The notes under the pieces: model-generated | Database searches by the model: none | Told to the model about the DNA's origin: nothing | Seen by the model: only the letters and a program-made list of their open reading frames with translations | Shown: piece after piece, positions 44,623 to 52,750 of the stretch | Layout: each line of letters starts with the position of its first letter | Position numbering within the stretch: position 1 is the first letter of the stretch | From: Roseiarcus sp963741845 | GTDB taxonomy: Bacteria; Pseudomonadota; Alphaproteobacteria; Rhizobiales; Beijerinckiaceae | Length of the DNA: 64,000 nucleotides | Direction of reading: 5' to 3' | NCBI GenBank assembly: GCA_963741845.1 | Contig: CAVUJV010000024.1 | Coordinates: forward strand, 1 to 64,000 | Program-made: the position numbers and the translations under genes

Positions 44623-44787
44623 ATGTCCCTCGGAACCATCCTGCTAATTATCTTGGTCATCGCCCTGCTTGGTGGCTTCAGTGGGCTCGGAGGCGGTCCG
44701 TTCTATGGGACCGGGTATTACGGCGGCGGCGGGCTCGGTCTCATACTCATTGTCGTGTTAATCCTTGTCCTGCTTGGCAGGCTTTGA
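44623..44787 (+). CDS. DUF3309 family small membrane protein
   Basis: A 54-residue protein, MSLGTILLIILVIALLGGFS, a glycine/tyrosine-rich loop, then GGLGLILIVVLILVLLGRL. Two hydrophobic helices flanking a Gly-rich turn and the M-S-L-G-T-I-L start are the DUF3309 pattern. AAAAGGAA precedes ATG 44623. Function is unknown; these genes occur beside stress genes in Hyphomicrobiales. Confidence 0.8.
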   Translation: MSLGTILLIILVIALLGGFSGLGGGPFYGTGYYGGGGLGLILIVVLILVLLGRL

Positions 44788-44897
44788 AAAGCGCCTGCCC
44801 GCGTCCAAGGTCATCGGCAGCAACGCCCGCAGAAGCAAACGAAACAATAGGCAAGACTGGCGATCTTCTTGTGACAGGCGACGGCAAGGAGGGCAAA

Positions 44898-45164
44898 ATG
44901 TTGGCGCATATTTTGGCAAGAGGAACCTTGGCCGCGCTCGCTGGTACGGTCATGCTCGTCGCGGCTACGACTTCCGCTCCGGCGTTTACGCTCTCCGCGC
45001 CTTCACTTGAGCAATCATCAGTAGCTGGATCCCACGTTGAGAATGTTTATTATTATTATCATCATCGTGGATATGGCCATCATCGTTACCACTATCGTCA
45101 CTACCACCAACGTCACTACGGCCATCATTACTACGGCCATCATCAGTACAGACACCGTTGGTGA
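44898..45164 (+). CDS. Secreted histidine/tyrosine-rich small protein
   Basis: AAGGAGG lies 5-6 bases before ATG 44898. The 88-residue product starts MLAHILARGTLAALAGTVML and has a signal peptide ending near TTSAPAF. The last 43 residues contain 14 His and 12 Tyr, arranged as HH, HY and YYYY runs such as YGHHRYHYRHYHQRHYGHHY. Such composition suggests periplasmic metal binding (Ni, Cu, Zn) or a cell-wall or matrix role, which is inference only. It is not related to any enzyme family I recognise. Confidence 0.75.
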   Translation: MLAHILARGTLAALAGTVMLVAATTSAPAFTLSAPSLEQSSVAGSHVENVYYYYHHRGYGHHRYHYRHYHQRHYGHHYYGHHQYRHRW

Positions 45165-45171
45165 GGAGCCA

Positions 45172-45264
45172 ATGAGCGCGCCCGACTTGGCGCCTCCGAT
45201 TCCGGGCGCGCTGAGCGTAGGGGGCGTTTTCAGCGGGGGTCGTGTGCTCGGGTACGGCGTATAG
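45172..45264 (+). CDS. Possible 30-residue peptide
   Basis: GAGGAG lies five bases before ATG 45172, which opens MSAPDLAPPIPGALSVGGVF ending VLGYGV. It starts 8 bases after the His/Tyr-rich gene. The ribosome site and spacing are the only support; no family is recognisable, and a chance open frame is possible. Confidence 0.25.
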   Translation: MSAPDLAPPIPGALSVGGVFSGGRVLGYGV

Positions 45265-45383
45265 CCTTGAAAAGGTGGAATCGAACTGATTTACATCAAT
45301 GACCGCTACGAACGAAAACGGTACATTTAATCAACGAAAGCGGCCAAAGGTAGTTGTGACTGAACCCTGGAGGACATTCGCTT

Positions 45384-45561
45384 ATGGGCCTGATTCTCCT
45401 CATCATTATACTGATCCTGATTTTCGGCGGCGGCGGTGGATATTATGCGCACGGTCGCTATGGGTCTGCGGGGCTCAGGCGGCGTCCTCGGGGTTGTTCT
45501 GATCGTCCTTATCGTGATTTGGCTGGTCGGTGGGGTCGGCATGTACGGACGGCACATGTAA
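45384..45561 (+). CDS. DUF3309-like small membrane protein (frameshifted)
   Basis: CTGGAGG precedes ATG 45384. The first frame gives MGLILLIIILILIFGGGGGY YAHGRYGSAGL. Removing the A at 45477 continues as GGVLGVVLIVLIVIWLVGGV GMYGRHM with a stop at 45561. The corrected 58-residue protein has two hydrophobic helices and a Gly-rich turn, like the DUF3309 gene 600 bases upstream. As sequenced, the second helix is lost. Confidence 0.65.
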
Positions 45562-45704
45562 CGCCCGGCGAGATGGGCGAGAGAAAGCCGCCACGGGCTT
45601 GTCCCGTCCATCCACGTGAACACGGCCCCTTGCCCGTATAAGGCGCTGATTTTACTGGTCTCGTCATATCCATGAGCCGAATTTACTGGCTCGGCGTGGA
45701 TGGC

Positions 45705-45777
45705 TGGCACAAGGCCGTGCGCGAGGATCAGCGCGGATGTCATCATGGCCAACCAACAACGAACGCCATAAGAGCCA
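45705..45777. repeat. Dispersed intergenic repeat, copy 2
   Basis: It shares TGGCACAAGGCCG (45705-45717) and, with one mismatch, ACAACGAACGCCATAAGAGC (45756-45775) with copy 1 at 12056-12122, in the same orientation. The preceding GGCGTGGATGGC (45693-45704) extends the Rhizobiales-type repeat core. The gap 45562-45849 contains nothing else I can support. Confidence 0.6.
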
Positions 45778-45849
45778 ACAAAAAATCGACAAAATCAGAA
45801 ATTACGGTATCATTAATTCTCTTAAACAGAATTATCCGGAGAACGATCC

Positions 45850-46113
45850 GTGGCCATGAATTCGAAGCCCTCCCTCTTCGCGGCCGAGCCCGGCAGGCGC
45901 CGCGCTCCAGACCATGCGACGCCCGGGCGCCACGATCCTCGCGAAGCGCTCTTCGCCGGGCTGGACGCGTGGTTAGAGGAGCGGGAGAGACGGCTTGACG
46001 CGATCGTCAGGCGCGCCGAGGAGCGCTGGGCCGAGCCGGTCGCGCCCGAGAGGCCCCGGCGTCCGGCCGCCGGTTCGGCCTCGGTCGCAAATGTTGCGAA
46101 AGTTGCAAAGTGA
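45850..46113 (+). CDS. Hypothetical arginine/alanine-rich protein
   Basis: An 87-residue open frame from GTG 45850; ATG 45856 (MNSKPSLFAAEPGRRRAPDH) is an alternative start. A predicted helix with alternating charge, LDAWLEERERRLDAIVRRAE, occupies the centre and the C-terminus is Ala/Val/Lys-rich. No family is recognised. It follows the dispersed repeat, and codon use is ordinary for the high-GC part of the window. It could be a real orphan gene or a chance open frame. Confidence 0.35.
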   Translation: MAMNSKPSLFAAEPGRRRAPDHATPGRHDPREALFAGLDAWLEERERRLDAIVRRAEERWAEPVAPERPRRPAAGSASVANVAKVAK

Positions 46114-46210
46114 CAACTTTTGACGCCTAACGCTCTGAATTCCCTCGCGCGCGGACAAAAGTGCACACCGCCCGCGGCCCGCCCCGGCGGGTCTCCGGCC
46201 GCCGTACCCC

Positions 46211-47512
46211 TCAGAATCCCGCGGCGTCGTGCTTCGTCTCCCGCATCGACAGCACGGCGAGGAAACTGATCGCGCCGGCGGCGGCGATGTAATAGCCAAC
46301 CCAGGCGACGCCGCCCGCCTGCTCCAGAATCTGCGCCAGCGAAGGCGCGAAGGAGGCGCCCAGAATGCCGCCGAGATTGTAGGCGCTGGCCGCGCCCGTG
46401 TAGCGCACCGGAACAGGAAAGAGCTCGGGTAAGAGGGCGCCGAGCGGCGCGAAGGTGAGCCCCATCGTCCCGAGCGCGAGGGCGAGAAAGGCGAAGACGC
46501 CTCCCGTCCCGGAGGCCATCAGCGCCGGCATCGCAAGCCCGACCGCGATGGCGATCGCCGCGGAGGCCATCAGCACCGGCCGTCGCCCGAAGCGGTCCGC
46601 GAGCGCGGCCGAGAGCGGAGTCGCAAGGCCCATGAAGATCACGCCGCCGCAGAGCATGGCGAGGAAGCTCGTCCGCGGGATGCCGAGCGCCTTGACCCCG
46701 TAGCCCAGCGCGTAAACGGTCGCGATGTAGAAAAGCGCATAGCAGACGACGATCGAAAGCGATCCCTGGATCAGCGGCCGCCAGTGGTCGCGAAGCACCA
46801 CGCCGAGCGGCGCGGCGACGCGGCGATCCTGAGCCAGGGCCGCCCGGAAGGCCGGCGTCTCCTCGAGCGAGACGCGGACATAGAGGCCGATCGCGACCAG
46901 AACCGCGCTCATGAGAAAGGGCACACGCCAGCCCCATGCGACAAAAGCCTGCTCGCCGAAAGCAAGCAGCAGAAAGAGGAAAAGCCCCGTCGCGATGAGA
47001 AAGCCGACCGGCGGCCCGAGCTGCGGGAACATGCCGAACCAGGCGCGCTTTCCCTGCGGCGCATTCTCGACCGCGATCAGGGCCGCCCCGCCCCATTCGC
47101 CGCCGAGCCCGATGCCCTGCAGGAAGCGGAGCGCCGCGAGCGCGAGCGGCGCAAGCACGCCCGCCTGCGCATAGGAGGGCAGCACGCCGATCAGCGTCGT
47201 CGCAAGCCCCATCGTGAGCATGGTGGCGACGAGGGTCGACTTGCGCCCGATCCGGTCGCCGAAATGGCCGAACAGGAAGGAGCCGAGCGGCCGCGCGAGA
47301 AAGGCGATGCCGAAGGTGAGATAGGCGCTGAGCGTCTGGGTCTCGGGCGCCGTCTTCGGGAAGAAGAGGGGCCCGAAGACGAGCGCCGCGGCGGTGCCGA
47401 AAATGTAGAAATCGTAGAATTCGATCGCCGTGCCGATCAGGCTTGCGAGCGCGATCCTGGCCGTGCCGGCGCGTCCCTCAAGCCTGTCCGCCGCGCCGCT
47501 GATCGCCGCCAT
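46211..47512 (-). CDS. MHS-family MFS metabolite:proton symporter
   Basis: A 433-residue major facilitator with 12 predicted helices. The start of the fold reads ALASLIGTAIEFYDFYIFGT, the metabolite:H+ symporter (ShiA/ProP/KgtP) signature. The cytoplasmic loop GHFGDRIGRKSTL is between helices 2 and 3, and RFLQGIGLGGEWGGAAL is in helix 4. Substrates of this family are small organic acids, shikimate or betaines. The adjacent PEP-mutase/isocitrate-lyase gene in the same orientation suggests a carboxylate, which is inference. Confidence 0.88.
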   Translation of the reverse strand: MAAISGAADRLEGRAGTARIALASLIGTAIEFYDFYIFGTAAALVFGPLFFPKTAPETQTLSAYLTFGIAFLARPLGSFLFGHFGDRIGRKSTLVATMLTMGLATTLIGVLPSYAQAGVLAPLALAALRFLQGIGLGGEWGGAALIAVENAPQGKRAWFGMFPQLGPPVGFLIATGLFLFLLLAFGEQAFVAWGWRVPFLMSAVLVAIGLYVRVSLEETPAFRAALAQDRRVAAPLGVVLRDHWRPLIQGSLSIVVCYALFYIATVYALGYGVKALGIPRTSFLAMLCGGVIFMGLATPLSAALADRFGRRPVLMASAAIAIAVGLAMPALMASGTGGVFAFLALALGTMGLTFAPLGALLPELFPVPVRYTGAASAYNLGGILGASFAPSLAQILEQAGGVAWVGYYIAAAGAISFLAVLSMRETKHDAAGF

Positions 47513-47549
47513 GACGTTTCCTCATCGATGTCTGTTGAATGGGCGTGGC

Positions 47550-48458
47550 TCAAATCTCGGCGTGGCTCTGATTGAAGCGCCACACGTCCTCGAAGCCCAT
47601 GAGCCTGTTCATCTCGGCGAAGCTGTAGAGCGGCGCGCCCGACCCGAGCGACGAGCCGGTCTCGCGTATTCGCTGGTACACCGTCTCCAGCGCAGCCGCC
47701 GCGCTGAGGAGGCCGGCGACGGGATAGATCGCGACCGCATAGCCAAGCTTCGCAAGCAGCGCCGGCTCGAGCATCGGCGTCCGGCCGCCCTCGACCATGT
47801 TGGCGACGAGCGGCTTGTCGCCAAGCGCGCGGCCGATCTCCGCCATCTCCTCCAGCGACTCGGGCGATTCCACGAAGAGCAGGTCCGCGCCCGCCTCCGC
47901 ATAGGCGCGCGCCCGCCCAATCGCCTCCTTCAGCCCGAGCGAGGAGCGCGCATCCGTCCGGGCAATGACGAGGAAGTCCTCGCTTGCTCTCGCCTCGACC
48001 GCGACGGAGATCTTGCGGACCATGTCGTCCGCCGGGATGACGCGACGGTCCGGCGTGTGGCCGCATTTCTTCGGGAATTCCTGGTCCTCGAGCTGGATCG
48101 CCGCCGCGCCGGCGCGCTCGTATCCCCGCACCGTATGGCGGACATTGAGGAGGCCGCCATATCCGGTGTCGCCGTCGGCGATGAGCGGCGCCTCCGCCAT
48201 CCGGGCCATCGCCTCGACGCGGCCGACCATGTCGGAATAAGTCGCAAGCCCCGCGTCCGGCAATCCGAGCGAGGAGGCGACCGTCCCGTAGCCCGTCATG
48301 TAGAGAGCGTCGAAGCCCATGCGCGACGCCATGCGCAGGGAGACCATGTCATGGACGCCCGGCGCGGCGACGATGCGATCCTTGGGGCGGGCATTCAGAA
48401 CTTCGCGAAGACTGCGCATGGGGGAAAGCGCTCGTGAGAGGGGCATGTCCGCGGCCAT
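47550..48458 (-). CDS. Isocitrate lyase / PEP mutase superfamily protein
   Basis: The 302-residue product has the TIM-barrel pattern of the family: IVAAPGVHDMVSLRMASRMG, PLIADGDTGYGGLLNVRHTV, the Mg-binding segment and EDQEFPKKCGH, with the catalytic-loop K-K-C-G-H of the lyase branch. DFLVIARTDARSSLGLKEAI follows. The KKCGH cysteine favours a C-C lyase (methylisocitrate or dimethylmalate lyase type) over a PEP mutase, but the substrate is not certain. ATG 48458 was chosen; 48443 is an alternative. It lies 37 bases upstream of the MHS transporter on the same strand. Confidence 0.85.
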   Translation of the reverse strand: MAADMPLSRALSPMRSLREVLNARPKDRIVAAPGVHDMVSLRMASRMGFDALYMTGYGTVASSLGLPDAGLATYSDMVGRVEAMARMAEAPLIADGDTGYGGLLNVRHTVRGYERAGAAAIQLEDQEFPKKCGHTPDRRVIPADDMVRKISVAVEARASEDFLVIARTDARSSLGLKEAIGRARAYAEAGADLLFVESPESLEEMAEIGRALGDKPLVANMVEGGRTPMLEPALLAKLGYAVAIYPVAGLLSAAAALETVYQRIRETGSSLGSGAPLYSFAEMNRLMGFEDVWRFNQSHAEI

Positions 48459-48581
48459 GGTTAGGATGGATGCGCTCTCTCCGCAAATGCTCAAGGGCCC
48501 GTGCGCGGTTGACGCCGCGCCGGGGCGGGACCATTTTCGGCAGGCCGGGCGTGCCGGAATAAGAGATCGGGGAGGGACCGC

Positions 48582-49007
48582 ATGACAATCGTCAAGCACA
48601 GCATCGACGCCGAGACCGCTGAAAAGGCGATCGCCGCAGCCGCCGCGAAGGCGGTCGAAATGAAAATGAAAATGTGCATCGCGATTGCCGACGAGGGCGG
48701 CGACCTCAAGGCGTTCCTGCGCATGGACGGCGCGCCGAAGCTGTCGACCGGCATCGCGCAGGACAAGGCCTACACCGCAGCTTCGTTCTCGATGCCGACG
48801 CACGCGTGGTTCGAGTTCATCAAGGATGACCCGCCGCTCCTGCATGGCATCACCAATACGCCGCGGCTCGTCGTGTTCGGGGGCGGGTTCCCTATCATGC
48901 TGAAGGGCGAGATCGTGGGCGCGATCGGCATCAGCGGCGGCCACTATTCGCACGACATGGAATGCGCGCGCGCCGCGCTCGCGGCGATCGGCGCCGATCC
49001 GATGTGA
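48582..49007 (+). CDS. GlcG/HbpS family protein
   Basis: A 141-residue protein of the GlcG/HbpS (DUF336) fold, with the family segments CIAIADEGGDLKAFLRMDGA and TGIAQDKAYTAASFSMPTHA, then GGFPIMLKGEIVGAIGISGG. HbpS binds haem in Streptomyces, and GlcG sits in glycolate operons; neither function can be assigned here. There is no signal peptide. It is divergent from the isocitrate lyase-like gene, with the cupin gene following 51 bases later, so a small metabolic module is likely. Confidence 0.88.
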   Translation: MTIVKHSIDAETAEKAIAAAAAKAVEMKMKMCIAIADEGGDLKAFLRMDGAPKLSTGIAQDKAYTAASFSMPTHAWFEFIKDDPPLLHGITNTPRLVVFGGGFPIMLKGEIVGAIGISGGHYSHDMECARAALAAIGADPM

Positions 49008-49058
49008 GCGACTTGCCTCCGGGAAGCGAAAGCCTCGACGCCTGACGCGGGAAAGACG

Positions 49059-49547
49059 ATGAGCGAAGATCACCACCACGATCCGCACAGCGACCGCTGG
49101 AAGCACGACGGCGTGCGCGTCATCCGGGGCGACCAGCTCGACGCCAACACCCCGCAGACGCCGGGCATGCACCGGGAGGCCGCCATCAACCAGGCCCGCG
49201 TCGGCGCCAAGAAAATCTGGGCCGGCACGGTCAGCATCGCTCCCGACGCCAAGACGGGCGTCCACCATCACGGCGCGCTCGAAAGCGTGATCTATGTCGT
49301 GAGGGGACGGGCGCGAATGCGCTGGGGCGAGCGGCTGCAATTCGTCGCCGAGGCCGGACCGGGCGACTTCATCTTCGTGCCGCCCTTTGTCCCGCATCAG
49401 GAGATCAACGCCGATCCGGGCGAGACGCTCGAATGCGTGCTCGTGCGCTCGGACAACGAGGCCGTCGTCGTCAACATTCCCGATGTCGAGCCGGTCGAGA
49501 AGCCTGAGGAAGTCTACTGGATCGATCCGATCCACAAGCATCCCTGA
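49059..49547 (+). CDS. Single-domain cupin protein
   Basis: A 162-residue protein with a histidine-rich N-terminus (MSEDHHHDPHSDRW) and one cupin barrel. Motif 1 is TGVHHHGALESVIYVVRGRA, supplying His, His and Glu, and motif 2 is FVPPFVPHQEINADPG with the third His. It could bind a metal and act as an isomerase or dioxygenase, but nothing specifies the substrate. It is probably co-transcribed with the GlcG/HbpS gene and convergent with the RND pump. Confidence 0.82.
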   Translation: MSEDHHHDPHSDRWKHDGVRVIRGDQLDANTPQTPGMHREAAINQARVGAKKIWAGTVSIAPDAKTGVHHHGALESVIYVVRGRARMRWGERLQFVAEAGPGDFIFVPPFVPHQEINADPGETLECVLVRSDNEAVVVNIPDVEPVEKPEEVYWIDPIHKHP

Positions 49548-49608
49548 CCAGCCTGCGAACGCAGCCGGGCGTCGCGCGGCGACGTCCAGCGCCTTTGGGG
49601 GCGGCGAC

Positions 49609-52600
49609 CTATCCCTGCGCCGACAGATGATCCCGGTAGCTCTCCTCCGGCGCATCCGGCACATGCCCCGCCGCGCGCTCGCGCGCCATGGCCGCGGCAT
49701 GATCGCGGGCAAGAAACGTATAGACCATCGGCGTCACGAACAGCGTGAAGATCGTGCCGATCGCCATGCCGGCGAAAATGGTGAGGCCGATGTCGAAGCG
49801 GGAGCGCGCGCCCGCGCCACTGGCGAGGATCAGCGGGATCATGCCGACGACCATCGCCGCCGTCGTCATGAGAATCGGGCGAAGGCGCACCGCGGCCGCC
49901 TCTTCGATCGCCGCGCGGCGTGAAAAGCCGTCGCGCACCTGGAGGTGGTTGGCGAAGTCCACCATCAGGATTCCGTGCTTCGAGATGAGGCCGATCAGCG
50001 TCACGAGCCCGATCTGCGAATAGATGTTGATGGACGTGGCGCCGAGAATGCCCCCGATATTGAGCGGCAGCAGCGCGCCGAAGAGCGCCGTCGGCAGAGC
50101 GATCAGGATGATGAGCGGATCGCGGAAGCTCTCGTATTGCGCCGCGAGCACGAGATAGATGACAATCAGCGCGAAGACGAACACGTAAACGAGCGCATTG
50201 CCCTCCTGCTCGTATTGCCGCGAGTCGCCGCCGAAATCGTAGGAATAGCCCTCGGGGAAAATCTCCTGCGACTTGGCCTTCAGGAAATCGAGCGCCTCGC
50301 CGAGCGTATGTCCGGGGAAGGGCACGCCGGAAAGGGTCGCGGAATTAAGCTGCTGGAAGCTTGTCAGCGCGTTTGGCTGCACCTGTTCGGACACGCTCGC
50401 CACGGCCGAGAGCGGGGCAAGCTCGCCGTTGCTCGTGCGCAATTGATAGCGGGTGAGCCAGTCCGGCGTCAGGCGGAACACGCGCGGCGCCTGCGGGATC
50501 ACCTGGTAGCTGCGGCCATAGAGGCTGAACAGGTTGACGTAATTTCCGCCGAGCATCGTGGCGAGCGCCGCGCCGATGTCCGACATGTTGATGCCCATGC
50601 GGTTCGCCTTGTTGGCGTCGACCTTGAAGACATATTGCGGCGTGTCGAATTTGAGGTCGACGTCGGTGAACAGGAAAAGGCCGCTTTGCCTCGCCGCATT
50701 CTGCATTTTCTGCGCGACGTCAGCCAGCGTCTCATAGTCGCCGGTGGTCCGGATCACGAATTGCAGCGGCGCGCCGCCGGTCGAGCCGGGTAGGGCGGGC
50801 GGCGAGAAGGCCTGAACCTGCGCCTGTGGGACCTTGAGGAATCGCGGGCTAAGCTCGGCGAGAACCTCCTTCTGCGTGCGCTTGCGCTCGTCCCATGGCT
50901 TCAGCAGGAGGCCGGCGAAGGCCTGCCGCACGCCCTGCGAACCGTTGATGACGAAAGAATGCGCCATCTCCGGTATGTCCCGGATTTCCTCGATCAGCCG
51001 CTTGGTCGCCTGCTCGGTGTAGTCGAGATTGCCGATCTGCGGGATCTTGACGAGGGTCAGCAGGATGCCCTGATCCTCTTCCGGCGCGAGCTCCCGCGGC
51101 GTCGTCAGATACATGACGGCCGTCAGCGCCAGCACGCCTACGAGGATGAGCGCGGTCAGCGCGCGGAAATTGAGCGTTGAATGGAGCCGCCGCTTGTAGG
51201 CCTGGCGCAGGCGGTCGAAGTTCCGGTCGAGAAAGCGGGCGAACCAGCCCTCGCCCTGATCCCGTCTCAGGAGCTTCGAGCACATCATCGGCGAGAGCGT
51301 CAGCGCGATGAAGCCGGAGACGATCACCGCGCCCGCGAGCGTGAAGGCGAATTCGCGGAAGAGCGCGCCGGTCACGCCTGAGACGAATCCGATCGGCGCA
51401 TAGACGGCGGCCAGCGTGATGGTCATTGCGACGACGGGCAGCGCGATCTCGTGCGCGCCGCGGATCGCGGCGTCGAACGGAGTCATTCCATCCTCGATAT
51501 GGCGGTGGATGTTTTCGACCACCACGATCGCGTCGTCGACCACGAGCCCGATGCCGAGCACGAGCGCCAGCAGCGTCAGAAGGTTGATCGAATAGCCGAG
51601 GATCAGGAGCGCGATCATCACGCCGATGAGCGAGAGCGGGATGGTGACGATCGGGATGAAGGTCGAACGCAGATTGCCCAGAAACAGGAAGATGACCACA
51701 ATCACGATCACACCCGCCTCGGCCAGTGTCTTCGCGACCTCGTGGATCGACGCGCGGATGAAGTTCGTCGAGTCATAGGCGATGGTGGCGTTGAGCCCCG
51801 GCGGAAGCTGCCGCTGGATGCTCGGCATCAGCGCCCGCACCCCGTCGATGACGCTGAGCGGATTGGCCTCCGGCGTGCCGTAGATGCCGATGAACACGGC
51901 CTTCAGCCCGTCGAAGACCGAGGACGTGTCCGAGGTCTGCGGCCCGAGCTCGATCTTCTGGGAGACGTCGCCGAGCCTCACCAGCGCGTCGCCGCGCGCG
52001 GCGATCACGAGTTGCCCGAAGGTCTTCGGGCTGTCGAGCGAGGTCAGCGCGTTGACGCTGATCTGGGTATAGTCGCTCTTCACTTCGCCGGCGGCGGTGG
52101 TGAAGTTGTTGGCGACGAGCGCGGCGCGCACGTCGTTCGGCGTGACGCCGAGCGCGGCCATCCGCGTCGGGTCGAGCCAGATGCGCATCGAGAACACCTG
52201 GCCGCCGAGGATCTGCGCATTCGCGACGCCGTCAACCGTCTGCAGGCGCGGCTGGACGACGCGGGTGAGGTAGTCGGTGATCTGAGACGGCGTCATCACC
52301 TTCGAATTGAAGCTCATGTACATGAGCGCGAAGCCCTGGCCCGTCTGCTTGACGACGACAGGGTCATTGGCTTCGCGCGGCAGCACGCCCCGCACCTGAT
52401 TGACCTTGGAAAGCGTGTCCGCCATCGCCCGGTCCGGATTGGCGTCGAGCCGGAGGTTGAGAACTATGGTCGAGACGTTCTGCTGTGAGTTCGAGACGAG
52501 CGTGTCGATACCCTCGGCGCTCGCCACCGCCTGCTCGATCGGCGTCGTGATGAAGCCCTTGATCACGTCCGCGGCGGCGCCGGGATAGGTCGTCGTGATC

Positions 52601-52740
52601 GTGATGGTCGTGTTCGAGGTCTGCGGAAACTGGCGAATTTGCAGTTTGAGCGCGGCCATGAGACCGATGAGCAGGATGAGCAGGCTCACCACGCTCGCAA
52701 GCACCGGACGGCGGATGAAGAGGTCGGTGAAGGCGTTCAT
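49609..52740 (-). CDS. RND efflux transporter, AcrB/MexF type
   Basis: A 1043-residue inner-membrane RND transporter of the HAE1 class, which exports hydrophobic compounds using the proton gradient. The first helix begins FIRRPVLASVVSLLILLIGL. The porter domain contains GAAADVIKGFITTPIEQAVA and LVSNSQQNVSTIVLNLRLDA. The proton-relay aspartates are present in GIGLVVDDAIVVVENIHRHI, and GMIPLILASGAGA is in the C-terminal half. It lies 10 bases after the adaptor gene. No TolC-type outer-membrane gene or TetR/MarR regulator is adjacent. Confidence 0.95.
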   Translation of the reverse strand: MNAFTDLFIRRPVLASVVSLLILLIGLMAALKLQIRQFPQTSNTTITITTTYPGAAADVIKGFITTPIEQAVASAEGIDTLVSNSQQNVSTIVLNLRLDANPDRAMADTLSKVNQVRGVLPREANDPVVVKQTGQGFALMYMSFNSKVMTPSQITDYLTRVVQPRLQTVDGVANAQILGGQVFSMRIWLDPTRMAALGVTPNDVRAALVANNFTTAAGEVKSDYTQISVNALTSLDSPKTFGQLVIAARGDALVRLGDVSQKIELGPQTSDTSSVFDGLKAVFIGIYGTPEANPLSVIDGVRALMPSIQRQLPPGLNATIAYDSTNFIRASIHEVAKTLAEAGVIVIVVIFLFLGNLRSTFIPIVTIPLSLIGVMIALLILGYSINLLTLLALVLGIGLVVDDAIVVVENIHRHIEDGMTPFDAAIRGAHEIALPVVAMTITLAAVYAPIGFVSGVTGALFREFAFTLAGAVIVSGFIALTLSPMMCSKLLRRDQGEGWFARFLDRNFDRLRQAYKRRLHSTLNFRALTALILVGVLALTAVMYLTTPRELAPEEDQGILLTLVKIPQIGNLDYTEQATKRLIEEIRDIPEMAHSFVINGSQGVRQAFAGLLLKPWDERKRTQKEVLAELSPRFLKVPQAQVQAFSPPALPGSTGGAPLQFVIRTTGDYETLADVAQKMQNAARQSGLFLFTDVDLKFDTPQYVFKVDANKANRMGINMSDIGAALATMLGGNYVNLFSLYGRSYQVIPQAPRVFRLTPDWLTRYQLRTSNGELAPLSAVASVSEQVQPNALTSFQQLNSATLSGVPFPGHTLGEALDFLKAKSQEIFPEGYSYDFGGDSRQYEQEGNALVYVFVFALIVIYLVLAAQYESFRDPLIILIALPTALFGALLPLNIGGILGATSINIYSQIGLVTLIGLISKHGILMVDFANHLQVRDGFSRRAAIEEAAAVRLRPILMTTAAMVVGMIPLILASGAGARSRFDIGLTIFAGMAIGTIFTLFVTPMVYTFLARDHAAAMARERAAGHVPDAPEESYRDHLSAQG

Positions 52741-52750
52741 CGGCGCGCCC

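Noticed and set aside
45299..45502. 67-codon frame overlapping the second DUF3309-like gene
   Set aside because: It overlaps a better-supported gene with its own ribosome site in another frame and has no family resemblance.
45611..45620. parS-like TCCACGTGAA
   Set aside because: Mismatches in the core and no flanking palindrome.
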